Positions 1-9,594 are shown, counted from the stretch's first letter. The stretch: DNA of 64,000 nt from Haemophilus pittmaniae (GCF_900186995.1 NZ_LT906463.1:1860001-1924000), one strand, 5' to 3'. Notes: a model not told the origin generated them from the sequence alone. Translations and numbers: made by a program.

Positions 1-2
1 AC

Positions 3-77
3 CATATTTTGGTCATGTCTAACGGCAGCTTCGGCGGTATCCATCAAAAATTATTGGATAAATTAAAAGATGCATAA
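3..77 (+). CDS. mpl: UDP-MurNAc:tripeptide ligase Mpl, C-terminal end only
   Basis: Only the last 24 codons are present; the gene enters from the left edge. The visible end reads HILVMSNGSFGGIHQKLL and then a short lysine-rich tail, which matches the C-terminus of Mpl, the Mur-ligase-family enzyme that reattaches recycled murein tripeptide to UDP-MurNAc in the cytoplasm. It converges on ftsH and is followed immediately by a strong hairpin. The identification rests on a short but distinctive tail. Confidence 0.8.
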   Translation, partial: HILVMSNGSFGGIHQKLLDKLKDA

Positions 78-80
78 CAA

Positions 81-116
81 AACGGGAGGACGCGCTCAAA
101 ACGCCCTCCCGTTTTT
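81..116 (+). terminator. Rho-independent terminator after mpl
   Basis: A hairpin with arms CGGGAGG and CCTCCCG is followed by a T run. The right arm lies inside the tail of dispersed repeat copy 1, so the repeat contributes half of the terminator. Confidence 0.75.
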
Positions 117-167
117 CAACGTTTTGCCCAAAATAGCAGCTAACTCATTGATTTTATTATAGTTGCC
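98..167 (-). repeat. Dispersed ~70-bp intergenic repeat, copy 1
   Basis: On the minus strand this reads head AATAAAATCAATGAGTTA, an AT-rich middle, then a CGGGAGGGCGTTTT tail. The tail faces the 3' end of mpl. See the finding on the repeat family. Confidence 0.7.
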
Positions 168-203
168 TTTAAAACCTATAATGCATTGATTTTCTTAAAT
201 AAA

Positions 204-233
204 AAAGAAGCCCCGAAAACTCGGGGCTTTTTC
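204..233. terminator. Bidirectional terminator after ftsH
   Basis: The GC-rich inverted repeat AAGCCCCGA / TCGGGGCTT has A and T flanks and ends next to the ftsH stop codon. Confidence 0.8.
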
Positions 234-2141
234 TTAGACATCTTGTTGATTATCGTCTTGCGCTTTATCTGTCGGTTGCTCTGCTTCCGTACGTTGGGCT
301 TGGCCATTCTCTTGAACCTCTTCCCAACCACTCGGTGCGGTCACCGGACGACGTTCCATCAATTGTTTGATTTGCTCTTCTTCGATGGTTTCATATTTCA
401 CCAAAGCATCTTTCATGGCATGTAGAATATCCATATTATCAAGCAACAATTGACGCGCTCGATCATAATTGCGGGCAATTAGCGCTCGCACTTCTTCATC
501 GATCAAATGAGCGGTTTCATCGGACATATGTTTCGCTTTCGCCATGGAGCGGCCAAGGAATACTTCGCCTTCATCTTCCGCATATAGAATCGGGCCAAGT
601 TTTTCCGAGAAGCCCCATTGGGTCACCATATTACGGGCAATATTAGTTGCCACTTTAATATCATTGGATGCACCCGTGGAAACATTTTCCTCGCCATAAA
701 TCAATTCTTCCGCCAAACGTCCCGCATACATGGTGGACAATTTGCTTTCCAATTGTTTTTGACTAATGCTAATTTGATCGCCTTCCGGTAAGAAGAAGGT
801 AACCCCTAAAGCGCGGCCGCGTGGAATAATGGTCACTTTGTGCACCGGATCGTGTTCAGGTACTAAATACCCCACAATCGCATGTCCAGCTTCATGATAA
901 GCCGTAGATTCTTTTTGTTTCTCGGTCATCACCATGGTACGGCGTTCCGGTCCCATGTTGATCTTATCCTTGGCTTTTTCAAATTCCAACATAGTCACTG
1001 TTCGTTTATCGGAACGTGCAGCAAACAATGCGGCCTCATTCACCAAGTTGGCTAAATCCGCACCGGAGTACCCCGGTGTACCACGTGCTAAGGTCATTGC
1101 ATTAACATCCGGAGCAACCGGTACTTTACGCATATGCACTTTAAGGATCTGTTCACGACCTTTCACATCCGGTAAACCAACCACAACCTGACGGTCAAAA
1201 CGTCCCGGACGGGTTAATGCTGGGTCCAAGACATCCGGTCGGTTGGTTGCAGCAATCACAATAACGCCATCATGTCCGCCGAAACCATCCATTTCCACCA
1301 ACATTTGGTTTAGGGTTTGTTCGCGTTCATCATGTCCACCGCCTAGGCCTGCACCACGTTGACGACCAACTGCATCGATTTCATCGATAAAGATTAAACA
1401 AGGCGCATTTTTCTTCGCCTGTTCAAACATATCACGAACCCGTGAAGCACCAACCCCGACAAACATTTCCACAAAATCAGAACCGGAAATGGTAAAAAAT
1501 GGCACTTTGGCCTCACCGGCAATGGCTTTTGCCAATAAGGTTTTACCGGTTCCCGGCGGTCCTACCATCAAAATACCTTTTGGAATGCGGCCACCGAGTT
1601 TTTGGAATTTATTTGGATCACGTAAGAAATCAACAATTTCGCCCACTTCTTCCTTCGCTTCATCACAACCGGCCACATCGGCAAAGGTGACTTTGATTTG
1701 ATCCTGGGTAAGCATCTTGGCACGGCTTTTCCCAAAGCTCATGGCCTTGCCGCCACCACCTTGCATTTGACGCATAAAGAAAACCCACACCCCAACCAAG
1801 AACAACATCGGGAACCAGGAAATCAAAATTTGTGATAAAAGACCGCGACGTTCAATCGGAGTACCTTCCACTTTGACTTTTTTGCTTAATAAATCGTCGA
1901 GCAATTTATTATCTTCTAATGGTGGCATCACTGTAGTGTATTTAGCACCATCGGTTTTGGTCACGGCAATCTCATTGGCATCAAAGCGCACTTCTTTTAC
2001 CTGACCATTACTCACATCATAAGCGAATGTGGTGTAATCCGTCGTATCTCCCGATGCCGATGAATTGAAACTTTGGTATGCAGTCATCATGACAACCGCA
2101 ACCACAATCCACAAGACGAGATTTTTGACCATATCGTTCAA
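234..2141 (-). CDS. ftsH: ATP-dependent zinc metalloprotease FtsH
   Basis: FtsH is a membrane-anchored AAA+ protease that degrades misfolded membrane proteins and short-lived regulators. The 635-residue protein has two N-terminal membrane segments (about residues 5-22 and 104-123), a Walker A GPPGTGKT (194-201), Walker B FIDEID (about 251-256) and the zinc site HEAGH (416-420). The C-terminus is polar and Q/D/E-rich. The start chosen is a TTG at 2141, seven bases after an AAGGAAGG ribosome site; an ATG at 2132 aligns better with E. coli FtsH (MAKNLILW) but lies too far from that site. It follows rlmE on the same strand with about 108 bp between, the usual rlmE-ftsH order. Confidence 0.97.
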   Translation of the reverse strand: MNDMVKNLVLWIVVAVVMMTAYQSFNSSASGDTTDYTTFAYDVSNGQVKEVRFDANEIAVTKTDGAKYTTVMPPLEDNKLLDDLLSKKVKVEGTPIERRGLLSQILISWFPMLFLVGVWVFFMRQMQGGGGKAMSFGKSRAKMLTQDQIKVTFADVAGCDEAKEEVGEIVDFLRDPNKFQKLGGRIPKGILMVGPPGTGKTLLAKAIAGEAKVPFFTISGSDFVEMFVGVGASRVRDMFEQAKKNAPCLIFIDEIDAVGRQRGAGLGGGHDEREQTLNQMLVEMDGFGGHDGVIVIAATNRPDVLDPALTRPGRFDRQVVVGLPDVKGREQILKVHMRKVPVAPDVNAMTLARGTPGYSGADLANLVNEAALFAARSDKRTVTMLEFEKAKDKINMGPERRTMVMTEKQKESTAYHEAGHAIVGYLVPEHDPVHKVTIIPRGRALGVTFFLPEGDQISISQKQLESKLSTMYAGRLAEELIYGEENVSTGASNDIKVATNIARNMVTQWGFSEKLGPILYAEDEGEVFLGRSMAKAKHMSDETAHLIDEEVRALIARNYDRARQLLLDNMDILHAMKDALVKYETIEEEQIKQLMERRPVTAPSGWEEVQENGQAQRTEAEQPTDKAQDDNQQDV

Positions 2142-2249
2142 AGTAAAACCTTCCTTAATTAATCAATAAAAACGCGTAAAAAGATACTATATTTACCCGC
2201 TAAGAAAAAGCGATTAATGCAATCAGCCTTTCGGCAATAACACGAACCA

Positions 2250-2882
2250 CTAACAGCCCTTAAAGCCCGAAGCGACAATATAAACCTCGCGCGAACGACC
2301 TCGGGAAGCCTCGGGTTTGCGCACCTTCACTGCATTAAACAGCGAACGGATTTCTTTTAAATAGTCATCAAAGCCTTCCCCTTGGAACACTTTCACAACA
2401 AAGGACCCTTTCAAGGCCAACACTTGACGGCACATATCCAAAGCTAATTCCACCAAATACATAGCGCGTGGAATATCCACCGATGGCATACCGCTAAAAT
2501 TCGGTGCCATATCAGACATCACCACATCAACCTTAGCTTCGCCTACCCGCTCTAATAAAGCATTTAGGACATTTTCCTCGCGAAAATCACCCTGTAGGAA
2601 ATCTACTCCGACAATGGGTGACATTTCCAAAATATCACAGGCAATTACCCGACCTTTGGAACCGATTTGGCTTACTGCGTATTGCGACCAACCACCCGGC
2701 GCTGCACCTAAATCGACCACAGTCATTCCCGGTTTAAATAAACGATCCGTTTGCTGAATTTCATCAAGTTTAAAATAGGCTCGTGAGCGCAATTTTTGTT
2801 TATGCGCTTTTTGTACAAACGGATCCTTAAAATGTTCGTTTAGCCAACGTGAAGAACTCGCCGAACGTTTTTTCTTTCCCAT
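2250..2882 (-). CDS. rlmE: 23S rRNA 2'-O-ribose U2552 methyltransferase RlmE
   Basis: RlmE (RrmJ/FtsJ) methylates the ribose of U2552 in 23S rRNA in the 50S subunit. The 210-residue product matches the usual length of about 209. It begins with a basic stretch ([13 protein letters not shown]) and has the SAM-binding motif [15 protein letters not shown] at about residues 55-69 and the acidic MSDMAPN motif around residues 122-128. K38, D~124, K~164 and E~199 equivalents of the K-D-K-E catalytic set appear conserved by eye. It lies directly upstream of ftsH and divergent from yhbY. Confidence 0.96.
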   Translation of the reverse strand: MGKKKRSASSSRWLNEHFKDPFVQKAHKQKLRSRAYFKLDEIQQTDRLFKPGMTVVDLGAAPGGWSQYAVSQIGSKGRVIACDILEMSPIVGVDFLQGDFREENVLNALLERVGEAKVDVVMSDMAPNFSGMPSVDIPRAMYLVELALDMCRQVLALKGSFVVKVFQGEGFDDYLKEIRSLFNAVKVRKPEASRGRSREVYIVASGFKGC

Positions 2883-3030
2883 AATCTTTATCTTTTGTTC
2901 TATTTTTTGTAGTCGTTTCGTCTATATTTGGGTACAATTCGCCAAATTCAAGACGGTCGGTTGCGGAAGTTGATGAAATATCGAATATTTTCTGCGATAC
3001 CCACCACTCATTTCATTTAAAGGGTTTCTT

Positions 3031-3330
3031 ATGACAACTTTATCAACCAAACAAAAACAATATTTAAAAGGCCTAGCACATCACCTTAATCCGGTGGTTA
3101 TGCTAGGTGCCAATGGCCTTACCGAAGGTGTTTTGGCAGAAATCGATAACGCGCTCAATCACCATGAACTAATTAAAGTCAAAGTAGCCGGTGCCGATCG
3201 CGACACCAAACAGCTAATTATCGATGCCATCGTGCGCGAAACCAAGGCTTCTAACGTACAAACCATCGGCCATATTTTAGTGCTGTATAGACCGAGTGAA
3301 GAGGCAAAAATTCAACTGCCCCGCAAATAA
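3031..3330 (+). CDS. yhbY: Ribosome-assembly RNA-binding protein YhbY
   Basis: This is a 99-residue single CRM-domain protein that associates with pre-50S ribosomal particles in other bacteria. It shows the family pattern: the N-terminal segment LSTKQKQYLKGLAHHLNPVV, the GANGLTEGV loop and the central HELIKVKV strand. It is divergent from rlmE and convergent with greA, with a terminator shared between yhbY and greA. The length and the start, with GGGTTTCTT before the ATG, are typical. Confidence 0.95.
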   Translation: MTTLSTKQKQYLKGLAHHLNPVVMLGANGLTEGVLAEIDNALNHHELIKVKVAGADRDTKQLIIDAIVRETKASNVQTIGHILVLYRPSEEAKIQLPRK

Positions 3331-3335
3331 TAGTT

Positions 3336-3363
3336 ATCCCCTCCACACGGAGGGGATTTTTTA
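3336..3363. terminator. Terminator between convergent yhbY and greA
   Basis: The perfect hairpin ATCCCCTCC-ACAC-GGAGGGGAT is followed by a T run on the plus strand and touches the greA stop codon. Confidence 0.85.
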
Positions 3364-3840
3364 TTAGAGATAATTAACTTCGAGAATCTCGAATTCAACG
3401 GAGCCGCCCGGTGTAGCGATGGTTACGCTATCATCCAGCTCTTTACCAATCAAACCACGGGCAATCGGTGAATTAACTGAAATTAATCCTGCTTTAATAT
3501 CGGCTTCATCATCACCGACGATTTGATAAGTCACTTCCTCATCCGTATCGACATTCACCAATACAACCGTCGCCCCAAAAATCACCTTACCGTTATTTGG
3601 TAATTTAGTGACATCAATTACTTGGCAGTTAGCCAGTTTACCTTCGATTTCCTGAATACGACCTTCACAAAAACCTTGTTGCTCACGGGCTGCATGATAT
3701 TCGGCATTTTCTTTCAAATCGCCGTGCTCACGAGCTTCGGCAATTGCTTTAATGATTTCGGGACGGCGGGTATTTTTTAAGAAATCCAGTTCTTCACGCA
3801 GTAGCTCCGCACCACGCACCGTCATTGGAATCTGTTTCAT
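3364..3840 (-). CDS. greA: Transcription elongation factor GreA
   Basis: GreA binds in the RNA polymerase secondary channel and stimulates cleavage of backtracked transcripts. The 158-residue protein has the standard length. It has an N-terminal coiled coil (about residues 10-75) whose tip carries the acidic pair in the [12 protein letters not shown] region, and a C-terminal FKBP-like domain ending [11 protein letters not shown]. An AAGGAAAAG ribosome site precedes the ATG. It is divergent from dacB, as in related genomes. Confidence 0.97.
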   Translation of the reverse strand: MKQIPMTVRGAELLREELDFLKNTRRPEIIKAIAEAREHGDLKENAEYHAAREQQGFCEGRIQEIEGKLANCQVIDVTKLPNNGKVIFGATVVLVNVDTDEEVTYQIVGDDEADIKAGLISVNSPIARGLIGKELDDSVTIATPGGSVEFEILEVNYL

Positions 3841-3994
3841 TACGCTTTTCCTTAAAATTTAACAAAAAGAAAACCACGGCAGCGCAACCGCGTTGCCGTA
3901 GTCATTAAGCTTTTATGAGAAAAATCATTTACTCATATTCAATCGGGGCTTATTATTATGCGCCTTAAGAAAAATAGCAACCCAAAGCCGTAAA

Positions 3995-5431
3995 ATGATT
4001 AAATTTTCTTCACGTTCCTTACAATTTTCTGCCGCCCTACTTGGCGGACTCGCTTTTAATGCCGCTGCTGATGTCGATGTTTCCCAATATGCCAAATTAT
4101 TACCGGAAGGGGCTTCCGTCGGCTTTATTGCAGAAAACATCAATCAACAAAAAATTATTGCCGACAATAATGGAGCTACCTTTATGTTGCCGGCCAGTAC
4201 TCAAAAGGTATTTACGGCTGTCGCCGCCAAGTTGGTGTTGGGAGATGATTTTAAATTCAAAACCTCCCTACTAACCAATGGCCAAATCGCCAACGGCGTA
4301 TTAAATGGTAATCTCATTGTACAATTCACCGGCGATCCTGATCTCACCAGTGGCCAGCTGTATAGCCTATTGGCCGAATTATCCAAACAGGGAATCAATA
4401 AAATCAACGGTGATCTGATCCTAGATACCTCCGTATTCGCTAGCCATGACCGCGGTTTGGGTTGGATTTGGAACGATCTGACTATGTGTTTTAATTCTCC
4501 GCCGGCAGCCGCAAATATCGACAATAACTGTTTCTATGCGGAATTGGATGCGAATCAACCGGTCGGAGAAACCGTCAAAATCAATGTGCCGGCTCAATAC
4601 CCAATTCAAGTATTCGGCCAAGTTTATATTGCCGATGCTCAGGAAGCGCCTTATTGCCAATTGGATGTTGTGGTGCATGACAACAATCGCTATCAGGTCA
4701 AAGGCTGCTTGGCTCGTCAAGCTAAACCCTTTGGCTTAAGTTTTGCGGTGCAGGATACCGATGCTTACGCTGCGGCAATTATTCAACGCCAATTGAAACG
4801 TTTGAATATCGAATTTAATGGCACCGTCAAACTGCCACAAAAACCGCAACAAGGCACCTTATTAGCCGAACATTTTTCCAAACCGTTGCCGGAATTACTG
4901 AAAAAAATGATGAAAAAATCCGACAACCAAATTGCTGACGGGCTATTCCGTGCCATCGCCTACCATTATTACAAACGCCCAGCGTCCTTCCAGCTTGGTA
5001 CCATGGCGGTGAAATCGGTATTACAAAAACAAGGCATCAAATTTGGTAACAGTATTTTGGCCGATGGTTCCGGTTTATCCCGACATAATTTGGTGGCACC
5101 GAAAACCTTACTCTCGGTGCTCGAGTACATTGCTAAAAACGAAGACAAACTACATTTAATGGAAACCTTCCCGATTGCCGGGGTAGACGGTACTATCAGC
5201 GGCCGTGGCGGCTTGATCAACGCACCATTGGTAAAAAATGTTATCGCCAAAACCGGTTCTCTAAAAGGGGTTTACAACTTAGCCGGCTTTATGACTAACG
5301 CCCGCGGTGAAAAAGTCGCCTTCGTACAATTTATTAACGGCTACTCCACCGGTGAATTGGAAAGCAAAACCAAACGCGGCCCATTAGTACAATTTGAAAG
5401 CGGCGTATATAATGCCCTGTATAAGGAATAA
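3995..5431 (+). CDS. dacB: D-alanyl-D-alanine carboxypeptidase/endopeptidase PBP4 (DacB)
   Basis: DacB is a periplasmic class C penicillin-binding protein that trims and cleaves peptidoglycan cross-links. The 478-residue product starts with a signal peptide cleaved near NAAADV. The three active-site motifs are present: SxxK as STQK (68-71), SDN (about 310) and KTG in AKTGSLKG (about 418-420). The large insert domain between motifs 1 and 2 is present, as in E. coli PBP4 (477 residues). It is divergent from greA and followed by a hairpin made partly from repeat copy 2. Confidence 0.96.
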   Translation: MIKFSSRSLQFSAALLGGLAFNAAADVDVSQYAKLLPEGASVGFIAENINQQKIIADNNGATFMLPASTQKVFTAVAAKLVLGDDFKFKTSLLTNGQIANGVLNGNLIVQFTGDPDLTSGQLYSLLAELSKQGINKINGDLILDTSVFASHDRGLGWIWNDLTMCFNSPPAAANIDNNCFYAELDANQPVGETVKINVPAQYPIQVFGQVYIADAQEAPYCQLDVVVHDNNRYQVKGCLARQAKPFGLSFAVQDTDAYAAAIIQRQLKRLNIEFNGTVKLPQKPQQGTLLAEHFSKPLPELLKKMMKKSDNQIADGLFRAIAYHYYKRPASFQLGTMAVKSVLQKQGIKFGNSILADGSGLSRHNLVAPKTLLSVLEYIAKNEDKLHLMETFPIAGVDGTISGRGGLINAPLVKNVIAKTGSLKGVYNLAGFMTNARGEKVAFVQFINGYSTGELESKTKRGPLVQFESGVYNALYKE

Positions 5432-5456
5432 CAGGCATTGGCAAACGCCATGCCAT
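5432..5456 (+). terminator. Hairpin after dacB
   Basis: The inverted repeat GGCATTGGC-AAAC-GCCATGCC lies right after the stop codon and is followed by ATTTTC. Its right arm is the tail of repeat copy 2. The T run is weak. Confidence 0.5.
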
Positions 5457-5509
5457 TTTCCGGAGTTTTCTTTAAAACAACAGCTAACTCATTGATTTTA
5501 TTATGGTTG
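5441..5509 (-). repeat. Dispersed ~70-bp intergenic repeat, copy 2 (contains the dmsD start codon)
   Basis: On the plus strand the sequence runs from the AAACGCCATG tail, through GGAGTTTT, to the head TAACTCATTGATTTTATT followed by ATGGTTG. That ATG (5503-5505) is the start codon of the downstream gene. Confidence 0.7.
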
Positions 5510-6126
5510 ATTTAAAAAACGAATTACCGGCCGAAATTGCGCTCTGCGGACGTTTGTTAGGTGCATTATTATACTATCCACCGCAAGATGAACGCCTTGC
5601 GCCAATGCGTGATTTTTTCCAACACACTGATTGGCCTGCGGCTTGGCCTTTTCAACAGGATCAAGCACTGTTAACAGAAGCTGCTGCACTACTAGCAAAA
5701 GATCCTCAAGATGCACTTGATGAGCAATATCAACGCCTGTTTATTGGCCCGAATGCGCTACCTGCGCCGCCTTGGGGATCGGTTTATTTGGATAAGGAAT
5801 CGGTGATTTTTGGCGATTCATTATTGGAATTACGCGCCTTTATGCGTCAGCACGGCATTCATTTTGAGACAGCCTTGGATGAACCGGAAGATCATATTGG
5901 ACTGATGCTAATGCTAAGCGCCTACTTAGTAGAAAATAATCCTTCGCTGCTCCCAGAATTCTTCAGCCAACATCTGCTGACTTGGGCACCTCACCAATTA
6001 AGCTTACTGGCTGCACAACAGGATTGTCCATTTTATGCAGCGCTAGCATTGCTAGCCAAACAAGCACTCAATGAATGGCAGCAGGCATACCGACTTGAAG
6101 TTCCCGAACGGACCTTTTATCGCTAA
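5503..6126 (+). CDS. dmsD: Tat proofreading chaperone, DmsD/TorD family
   Basis: This 207-residue cytoplasmic protein resembles DmsD, which binds the twin-arginine leader of DMSO-reductase-type catalytic subunits until cofactor loading is complete. The diagnostic block LFIGPNALPAPPWGSVYLDKESVIFGDS (about residues 81-108) and the later EPEDHIGLML segment are conserved. Its likely clients, DmsA and the broken YnfE-like protein, are encoded 14-20 kb away. The ATG lies inside repeat copy 2, an in-frame TAA sits just upstream, and I see no good ribosome site, so the start is fixed by the repeat but initiation may be weak. Confidence 0.9.
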   Translation: MVDLKNELPAEIALCGRLLGALLYYPPQDERLAPMRDFFQHTDWPAAWPFQQDQALLTEAAALLAKDPQDALDEQYQRLFIGPNALPAPPWGSVYLDKESVIFGDSLLELRAFMRQHGIHFETALDEPEDHIGLMLMLSAYLVENNPSLLPEFFSQHLLTWAPHQLSLLAAQQDCPFYAALALLAKQALNEWQQAYRLEVPERTFYR

Positions 6127-6130
6127 ACTC

Positions 6131-6173
6131 AAGGCGTGCATCTTGCAATCTGCGATGCACGCCTTATTTTTCC
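6131..6173 (+). terminator. Rho-independent terminator after dmsD
   Basis: The long hairpin AAGGCGTGCATC / GATGCACGCCTT is followed by ATTTTT. Confidence 0.85.
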
Positions 6174-6204
6174 TTTAAGCTTGTCATGAAATGAAAGGAA
6201 AACC

Positions 6205-7263
6205 ATGGAAAAACAAATTTTTGACATCCCAATGCAGAGCGAAGCGCCTAGCGAATTTCGACGCAAACAAACCTTTGATGATGCACAAATCAGTCCCGAT
6301 GAGCCGCTAGAAGGTGAATTGTTGGAAGAACACATCGATGAAGCGCTTGCGCCACAAAAGAGCCGTTTAGGCAAAATATTCGCAGGGCTAACGGCTCTCT
6401 TTGGAATCGCCTGCTTAGCCCAAACCATTCAATGGATTTACGATGCGATCGTCAATCATCAATGGATCTATTTAGCTTTTTCCTTGATTGGACTCGCCGT
6501 AGTGCTCGTCGCCTTTACCGAAATTATCGCGGAACTGCATCGTCTGCGCGCCCTCAAGCGACGCCAGCAACTGCGCGACCAAACCGCGGCGCTTTGGGAT
6601 CGCCAACAAGCCTTAGAACCTTCTGCAGCACAGGTACAGCAACAATGTTTAGATATTGCCGACAATTTGCAACTCAATCCGCAATCACCGGCAATTCAAC
6701 AATGGCAACAAAGCCTTAATGAGGCCTATTCACCACAAGAAGTCGCACAGTTATTTTCCCAACAAGTGCTCTCAACATTTGATAAGCGGGCAAAGAAACT
6801 GATTAGCCAAATGGCCGCCGAGTCGGCTGTATTAGTGGCTATCAGCCCTTTGGCTTTAGTTGATATCTTATTTGTTGCTTGGCGCGGTATTCGCCTCATC
6901 AATAAAATCGCGCAAATTTACGGTATTGAATTAGGCTATTTCACACGCATCCGCCTGTTGCGTTTGGTATTGGTCAATATGGCCTTTGCCGGTGCTACCG
7001 AATTGGTTCAGGATTGGGGAATGGACTGGTTATCACAGGATTTAAGTGGCAAACTCTCTTCCCGCATCGCCCAAGGCTTAGGCGTTGGTTTATTAACCGC
7101 ACGATTGGGCATCAAAGCTATTGAATTTTGTCGCCCACTCACTTTCCGAAGTGAGGAAAAACTCAAACTCAAACACATTCAAAAAGAGTTGCTTGGCGTC
7201 TTGAAAGAAACCGTACTCGGTAAAACGCCAAGCAAGCAGCCGGAAAAAAATCTATTTGAATAA
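6205..7263 (+). CDS. ycjF: YcjF/UPF0283 family inner-membrane protein
   Basis: This 352-residue protein of unknown biochemical role belongs to the YcjF family. It has an acidic N-terminal tail of about 55 residues, two adjacent membrane helices (about 58-80 and 88-110), a charged, Q-rich, probably coiled-coil stretch (about 110-160), and a C-terminal domain with a hydrophobic ISPLALVDILFVAWRGIRLI segment. In E. coli ycjF follows ycjX directly; here ycjX lies at 28.7 kb on the other strand, so the pair is split. A good ribosome site (GAAAGGAAAACC) precedes the ATG. Confidence 0.9.
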   Translation: MEKQIFDIPMQSEAPSEFRRKQTFDDAQISPDEPLEGELLEEHIDEALAPQKSRLGKIFAGLTALFGIACLAQTIQWIYDAIVNHQWIYLAFSLIGLAVVLVAFTEIIAELHRLRALKRRQQLRDQTAALWDRQQALEPSAAQVQQQCLDIADNLQLNPQSPAIQQWQQSLNEAYSPQEVAQLFSQQVLSTFDKRAKKLISQMAAESAVLVAISPLALVDILFVAWRGIRLINKIAQIYGIELGYFTRIRLLRLVLVNMAFAGATELVQDWGMDWLSQDLSGKLSSRIAQGLGVGLLTARLGIKAIEFCRPLTFRSEEKLKLKHIQKELLGVLKETVLGKTPSKQPEKNLFE

Positions 7264-7266
7264 TCT

Positions 7267-7291
7267 TAAAAACCGCCCTTCGGCGGTTTTT
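7267..7291. terminator. Terminator after ycjF
   Basis: The hairpin AAAAACCGCC-CTTC-GGCGGTTTTT is near-perfect, with A/T flanks on both sides. Confidence 0.85.
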
Positions 7292-7344
7292 CTTTATGCG
7301 AACCGATAACTGAACTGAAAACCCGAACTCAATCTCACTTCTTA

Positions 7345-7414
7345 AACTATCCATAATAAAATCAATGAGTTATATGCATTTTATGGAAAAACTCTGAAAA
7401 TCGGAGGGGCGTTT
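7345..7414 (+). repeat. Dispersed ~70-bp intergenic repeat, copy 3
   Basis: The head AATAAAATCAATGAGTTA, then AAAAACTCTGAAAAT, then the tail CGGAGGGGCGTTT. The copy sits between convergent ycjF and pykA with the tail facing the pykA 3' end. Confidence 0.75.
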
Positions 7415-7462
7415 GATAAACAGCTCCAAGATGAAAAGATCAAAATAGTCAAAAAGGAAATA

Positions 7463-7492
7463 AAAAACGGTGGCATCAAGCCACCGTTTTTA
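7463..7492. terminator. Terminator after pykA
   Basis: The hairpin AAAAACGGTGGC-ATCAA-GCCACCGTTTTT lies just past the pykA stop and can work on either strand. Confidence 0.88.
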
Positions 7493-7511
7493 GTCAACAT
7501 TAAACCTTAAA

Positions 7512-8948
7512 TTATTCAACGATTAAGGTACGGCAAACATTAGTTTGACGGGCAATATCATCACCTTGAGTGAGAAGTACTAAATCGCCAGAAACCAAGT
7601 AGCCTTTTTCTTTTAATAAGCTAATTGCAGCTTGTGCACCTGCTGCACTACGGCTTTCACCCTCGTAACGAACCGGAGTAACACCACGGTACAATGCACA
7701 ACGATTTAAGGTTTGTTCTTCACGGGAAAGTGCGAAGATCGGCAAACCGGAACTGATACGAGACATTAGCAGTGGAGTACGGCCGCTATGGGTTAAGGTG
7801 ATAATTGCAGACACACCTTTCATATGGTTAGCAGAATACATCGCAGACATCGCTACAGATTCATCAATGCTATCAAACTGACGATCTAAACGGTGGTGAG
7901 AAACATTGATGCTTGGCATTTTTTCTGCACCTAAACACACACGTGCCATTGCAGCAACGGTTTCAGCCGGATATTGACCAGCAGCAGTTTCCGCAGAAAG
8001 CATTACTGCATCAGTACCGTCCAATACCGCATTCGCGACGTCCATTACTTCCGCACGGGTTGGCATTGGGTTGCTGATCATAGATTCCATCATTTGAGTT
8101 GCAGTGATAACTGCACGGTTCAATTGGCGAGAACGACGGATTAATTTTTTCTGTACGCCGACTAATTCCGGATCACCAATTTCTACCCCCAAGTCACCAC
8201 GGGCAACCATGATCACATCGGAAGCTAAAATGATATCGTCCATTGCTTCATCAGTAGAAACCGCTTCAGCACGTTCTACTTTAGCAACGATTTTCGCATT
8301 AAGACCGGCTTGTAGAGCCAATTCGCGAGCGTAGTTCAAATCTGCACCGCTGCGAGGGAAAGAAACCGCTAAGTAATCTACACCGATACGTGCTGCGGTA
8401 ATGATGTCCGCTTTATCTTTATCGGTTAATGCATCGGCAGATAGACCACCACCTAATTTATTAATCCCTTTATTGTTGGAAAGTGGGCCGCCCACAGTCA
8501 CTTCAGTGAATACTTTTGTACCTTCGGTGGACAACACTTTTAATTGCACACGACCATCGTCAAGTAACAAAATGTCGCCTGGAACAACGTCTTGTGGAAG
8601 GGTTTTATAATCTAGGCCTACAGCTTCTTGGTTACCTTCACCTTTTGGCAAGTCTGCATCAAGAATGAATTTATCGCCGATGTTTAAGAAAATTTTGCCG
8701 TCTTTAAAAGTGGATACACGGATTTTAGGACCTTGTAAGTCACCTAAAATCGCCACGGTTTTACCTAGTTTCTTGGCAATCGCACGTACGCGCGCAGCAC
8801 GTTCGATATGATCGTCCGGGGTACCGTGGGAAAAGTTCATACGCACCACGTTAGCACCGGCTGCGATAATTTTCTCAAGATTGTTATCGCGGTCAGTTGC
8901 TGGGCCCATAGTACATACAATCTTTGTTCTTCTCAGTCTTCTAGACAT
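7512..8948 (-). CDS. pykA: Pyruvate kinase, PykA (type II)
   Basis: Pyruvate kinase converts phosphoenolpyruvate and ADP to pyruvate and ATP, the last step of glycolysis. The 478-residue protein begins [22 protein letters not shown] and follows E. coli PykA (480 residues) closely, not PykF. The PK signature [11 protein letters not shown] (about residues 221-231), the metal-binding [17 protein letters not shown] stretch and the [11 protein letters not shown] segment are intact. It is a single gene with its own terminator, facing ycjF. Confidence 0.96.
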   Translation of the reverse strand: MSRRLRRTKIVCTMGPATDRDNNLEKIIAAGANVVRMNFSHGTPDDHIERAARVRAIAKKLGKTVAILGDLQGPKIRVSTFKDGKIFLNIGDKFILDADLPKGEGNQEAVGLDYKTLPQDVVPGDILLLDDGRVQLKVLSTEGTKVFTEVTVGGPLSNNKGINKLGGGLSADALTDKDKADIITAARIGVDYLAVSFPRSGADLNYARELALQAGLNAKIVAKVERAEAVSTDEAMDDIILASDVIMVARGDLGVEIGDPELVGVQKKLIRRSRQLNRAVITATQMMESMISNPMPTRAEVMDVANAVLDGTDAVMLSAETAAGQYPAETVAAMARVCLGAEKMPSINVSHHRLDRQFDSIDESVAMSAMYSANHMKGVSAIITLTHSGRTPLLMSRISSGLPIFALSREEQTLNRCALYRGVTPVRYEGESRSAAGAQAAISLLKEKGYLVSGDLVLLTQGDDIARQTNVCRTLIVE

Positions 8949-9129
8949 TAATTACTCCGTCAAAAATGATAATTTAAAAGGAAATATTTTTATTCTCCGG
9001 GGTTCTCCCGAAAATAAGCCGCGCGGATTATACGCTTAATGCCGCTCAAAAGCAAAAACGACACATGCTCTTTTTTTCTACAAGAGCGGTTAAATTTTTA
9101 GCAGTTGTTTACGCTTTGCAAAAATGGGC

Positions 9130-9158
9130 TTGTCATCAAGTCAAAAAAACTTTATTAT
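9130..9158 (+). promoter_or_regulatory. Sigma-70 promoter of the tRNA-Val gene
   Basis: TTGTCA and TATTAT are separated by exactly 17 bases. They are followed by a GC-rich discriminator (GCGCCG), typical of stringently controlled stable-RNA promoters, about 15 bases before the tRNA. Confidence 0.75.
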
Positions 9159-9173
9159 CTGCGCCGTTTTTAC

Positions 9174-9250
9174 GCGACTATAGCTCAGTTGGTTAGAGCA
9201 CCACCTTGACATGGTGGGGGTCACTGGTTCGAGTCCAGCTAGTCGCACCA
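9174..9250 (+). tRNA. tRNA-Val (anticodon GAC)
   Basis: This 77-base cloverleaf has acceptor arms GCGACTA / TAGTCGC, a D-loop with AGTTGG, the anticodon loop TTGACAT (anticodon GAC, reading GUC and GUU), the T-arm with GGTTCGAGTCC and an encoded CCA end. It has its own promoter and a terminator directly downstream, so it is a single-gene unit. Confidence 0.95.
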
Positions 9251-9262
9251 TTTACCCTAAAC

Positions 9263-9298
9263 ACAACCCCGCGAAACTCACCGCGGGGTTTTGTTTTT
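9263..9298 (+). terminator. Terminator of the tRNA-Val gene
   Basis: The hairpin AACCCCGCG / CGCGGGGTT is followed by TTGTTTTT. Confidence 0.9.
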
Positions 9299-9575
9299 CC
9301 TAGTGTTTTCAAGGCTTTTCAGCCCTTTTGCTTATCGCCACTAATCAGATTTAATCGTCTTTAACCGCATTTTTTAGTAACAAGCTTAGTAACACGCTAG
9401 TAAATAGGCATTAAGCGGTGTTACTACGCGAGAAAAACGATGCCTAGCCCCCCCCTACAAAGACCGAGGTTGACTGGCTTAAGAAAAAGAATACTCCCTA
9501 CAATCCCGCTCTACGGTTCAAGCCAAATGACTGGTTTTTTTATTGTCATAAATACTTGCTGATCGGAGCAATCGA
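9299..9575. other. Gene-poor stretch downstream of tRNA-Val; possible scar of an integrated element
   Basis: No intact gene is visible. Three TAGTAA motifs spaced 13 bases apart lie at about 9379-9410, and an ATG is followed by a run of eight C at about 9438-9445. Downstream of that run one frame ([20 protein letters not shown] and on to [16 protein letters not shown]) reads like real protein and continues open into the receptor frame. It would join that ATG if the run had nine or six C. I do not recognise the peptide. The position beside a tRNA gene suggests element debris, but no second copy of the tRNA 3' end was found. Confidence 0.35.
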
Positions 9576-9594
9576 AATAGAAATAATTTCTATT
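9576..9594. promoter_or_regulatory. Putative Fur box upstream of the TonB receptor
   Basis: AATAGAAATAATTTCTATT is a 9-1-9 inverted repeat, the architecture of a Fur site, and matches the classical Fur consensus at about 11 of 19 positions. It lies 73 bases before the chosen receptor start. Iron repression fits the gene's role. Confidence 0.5.
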
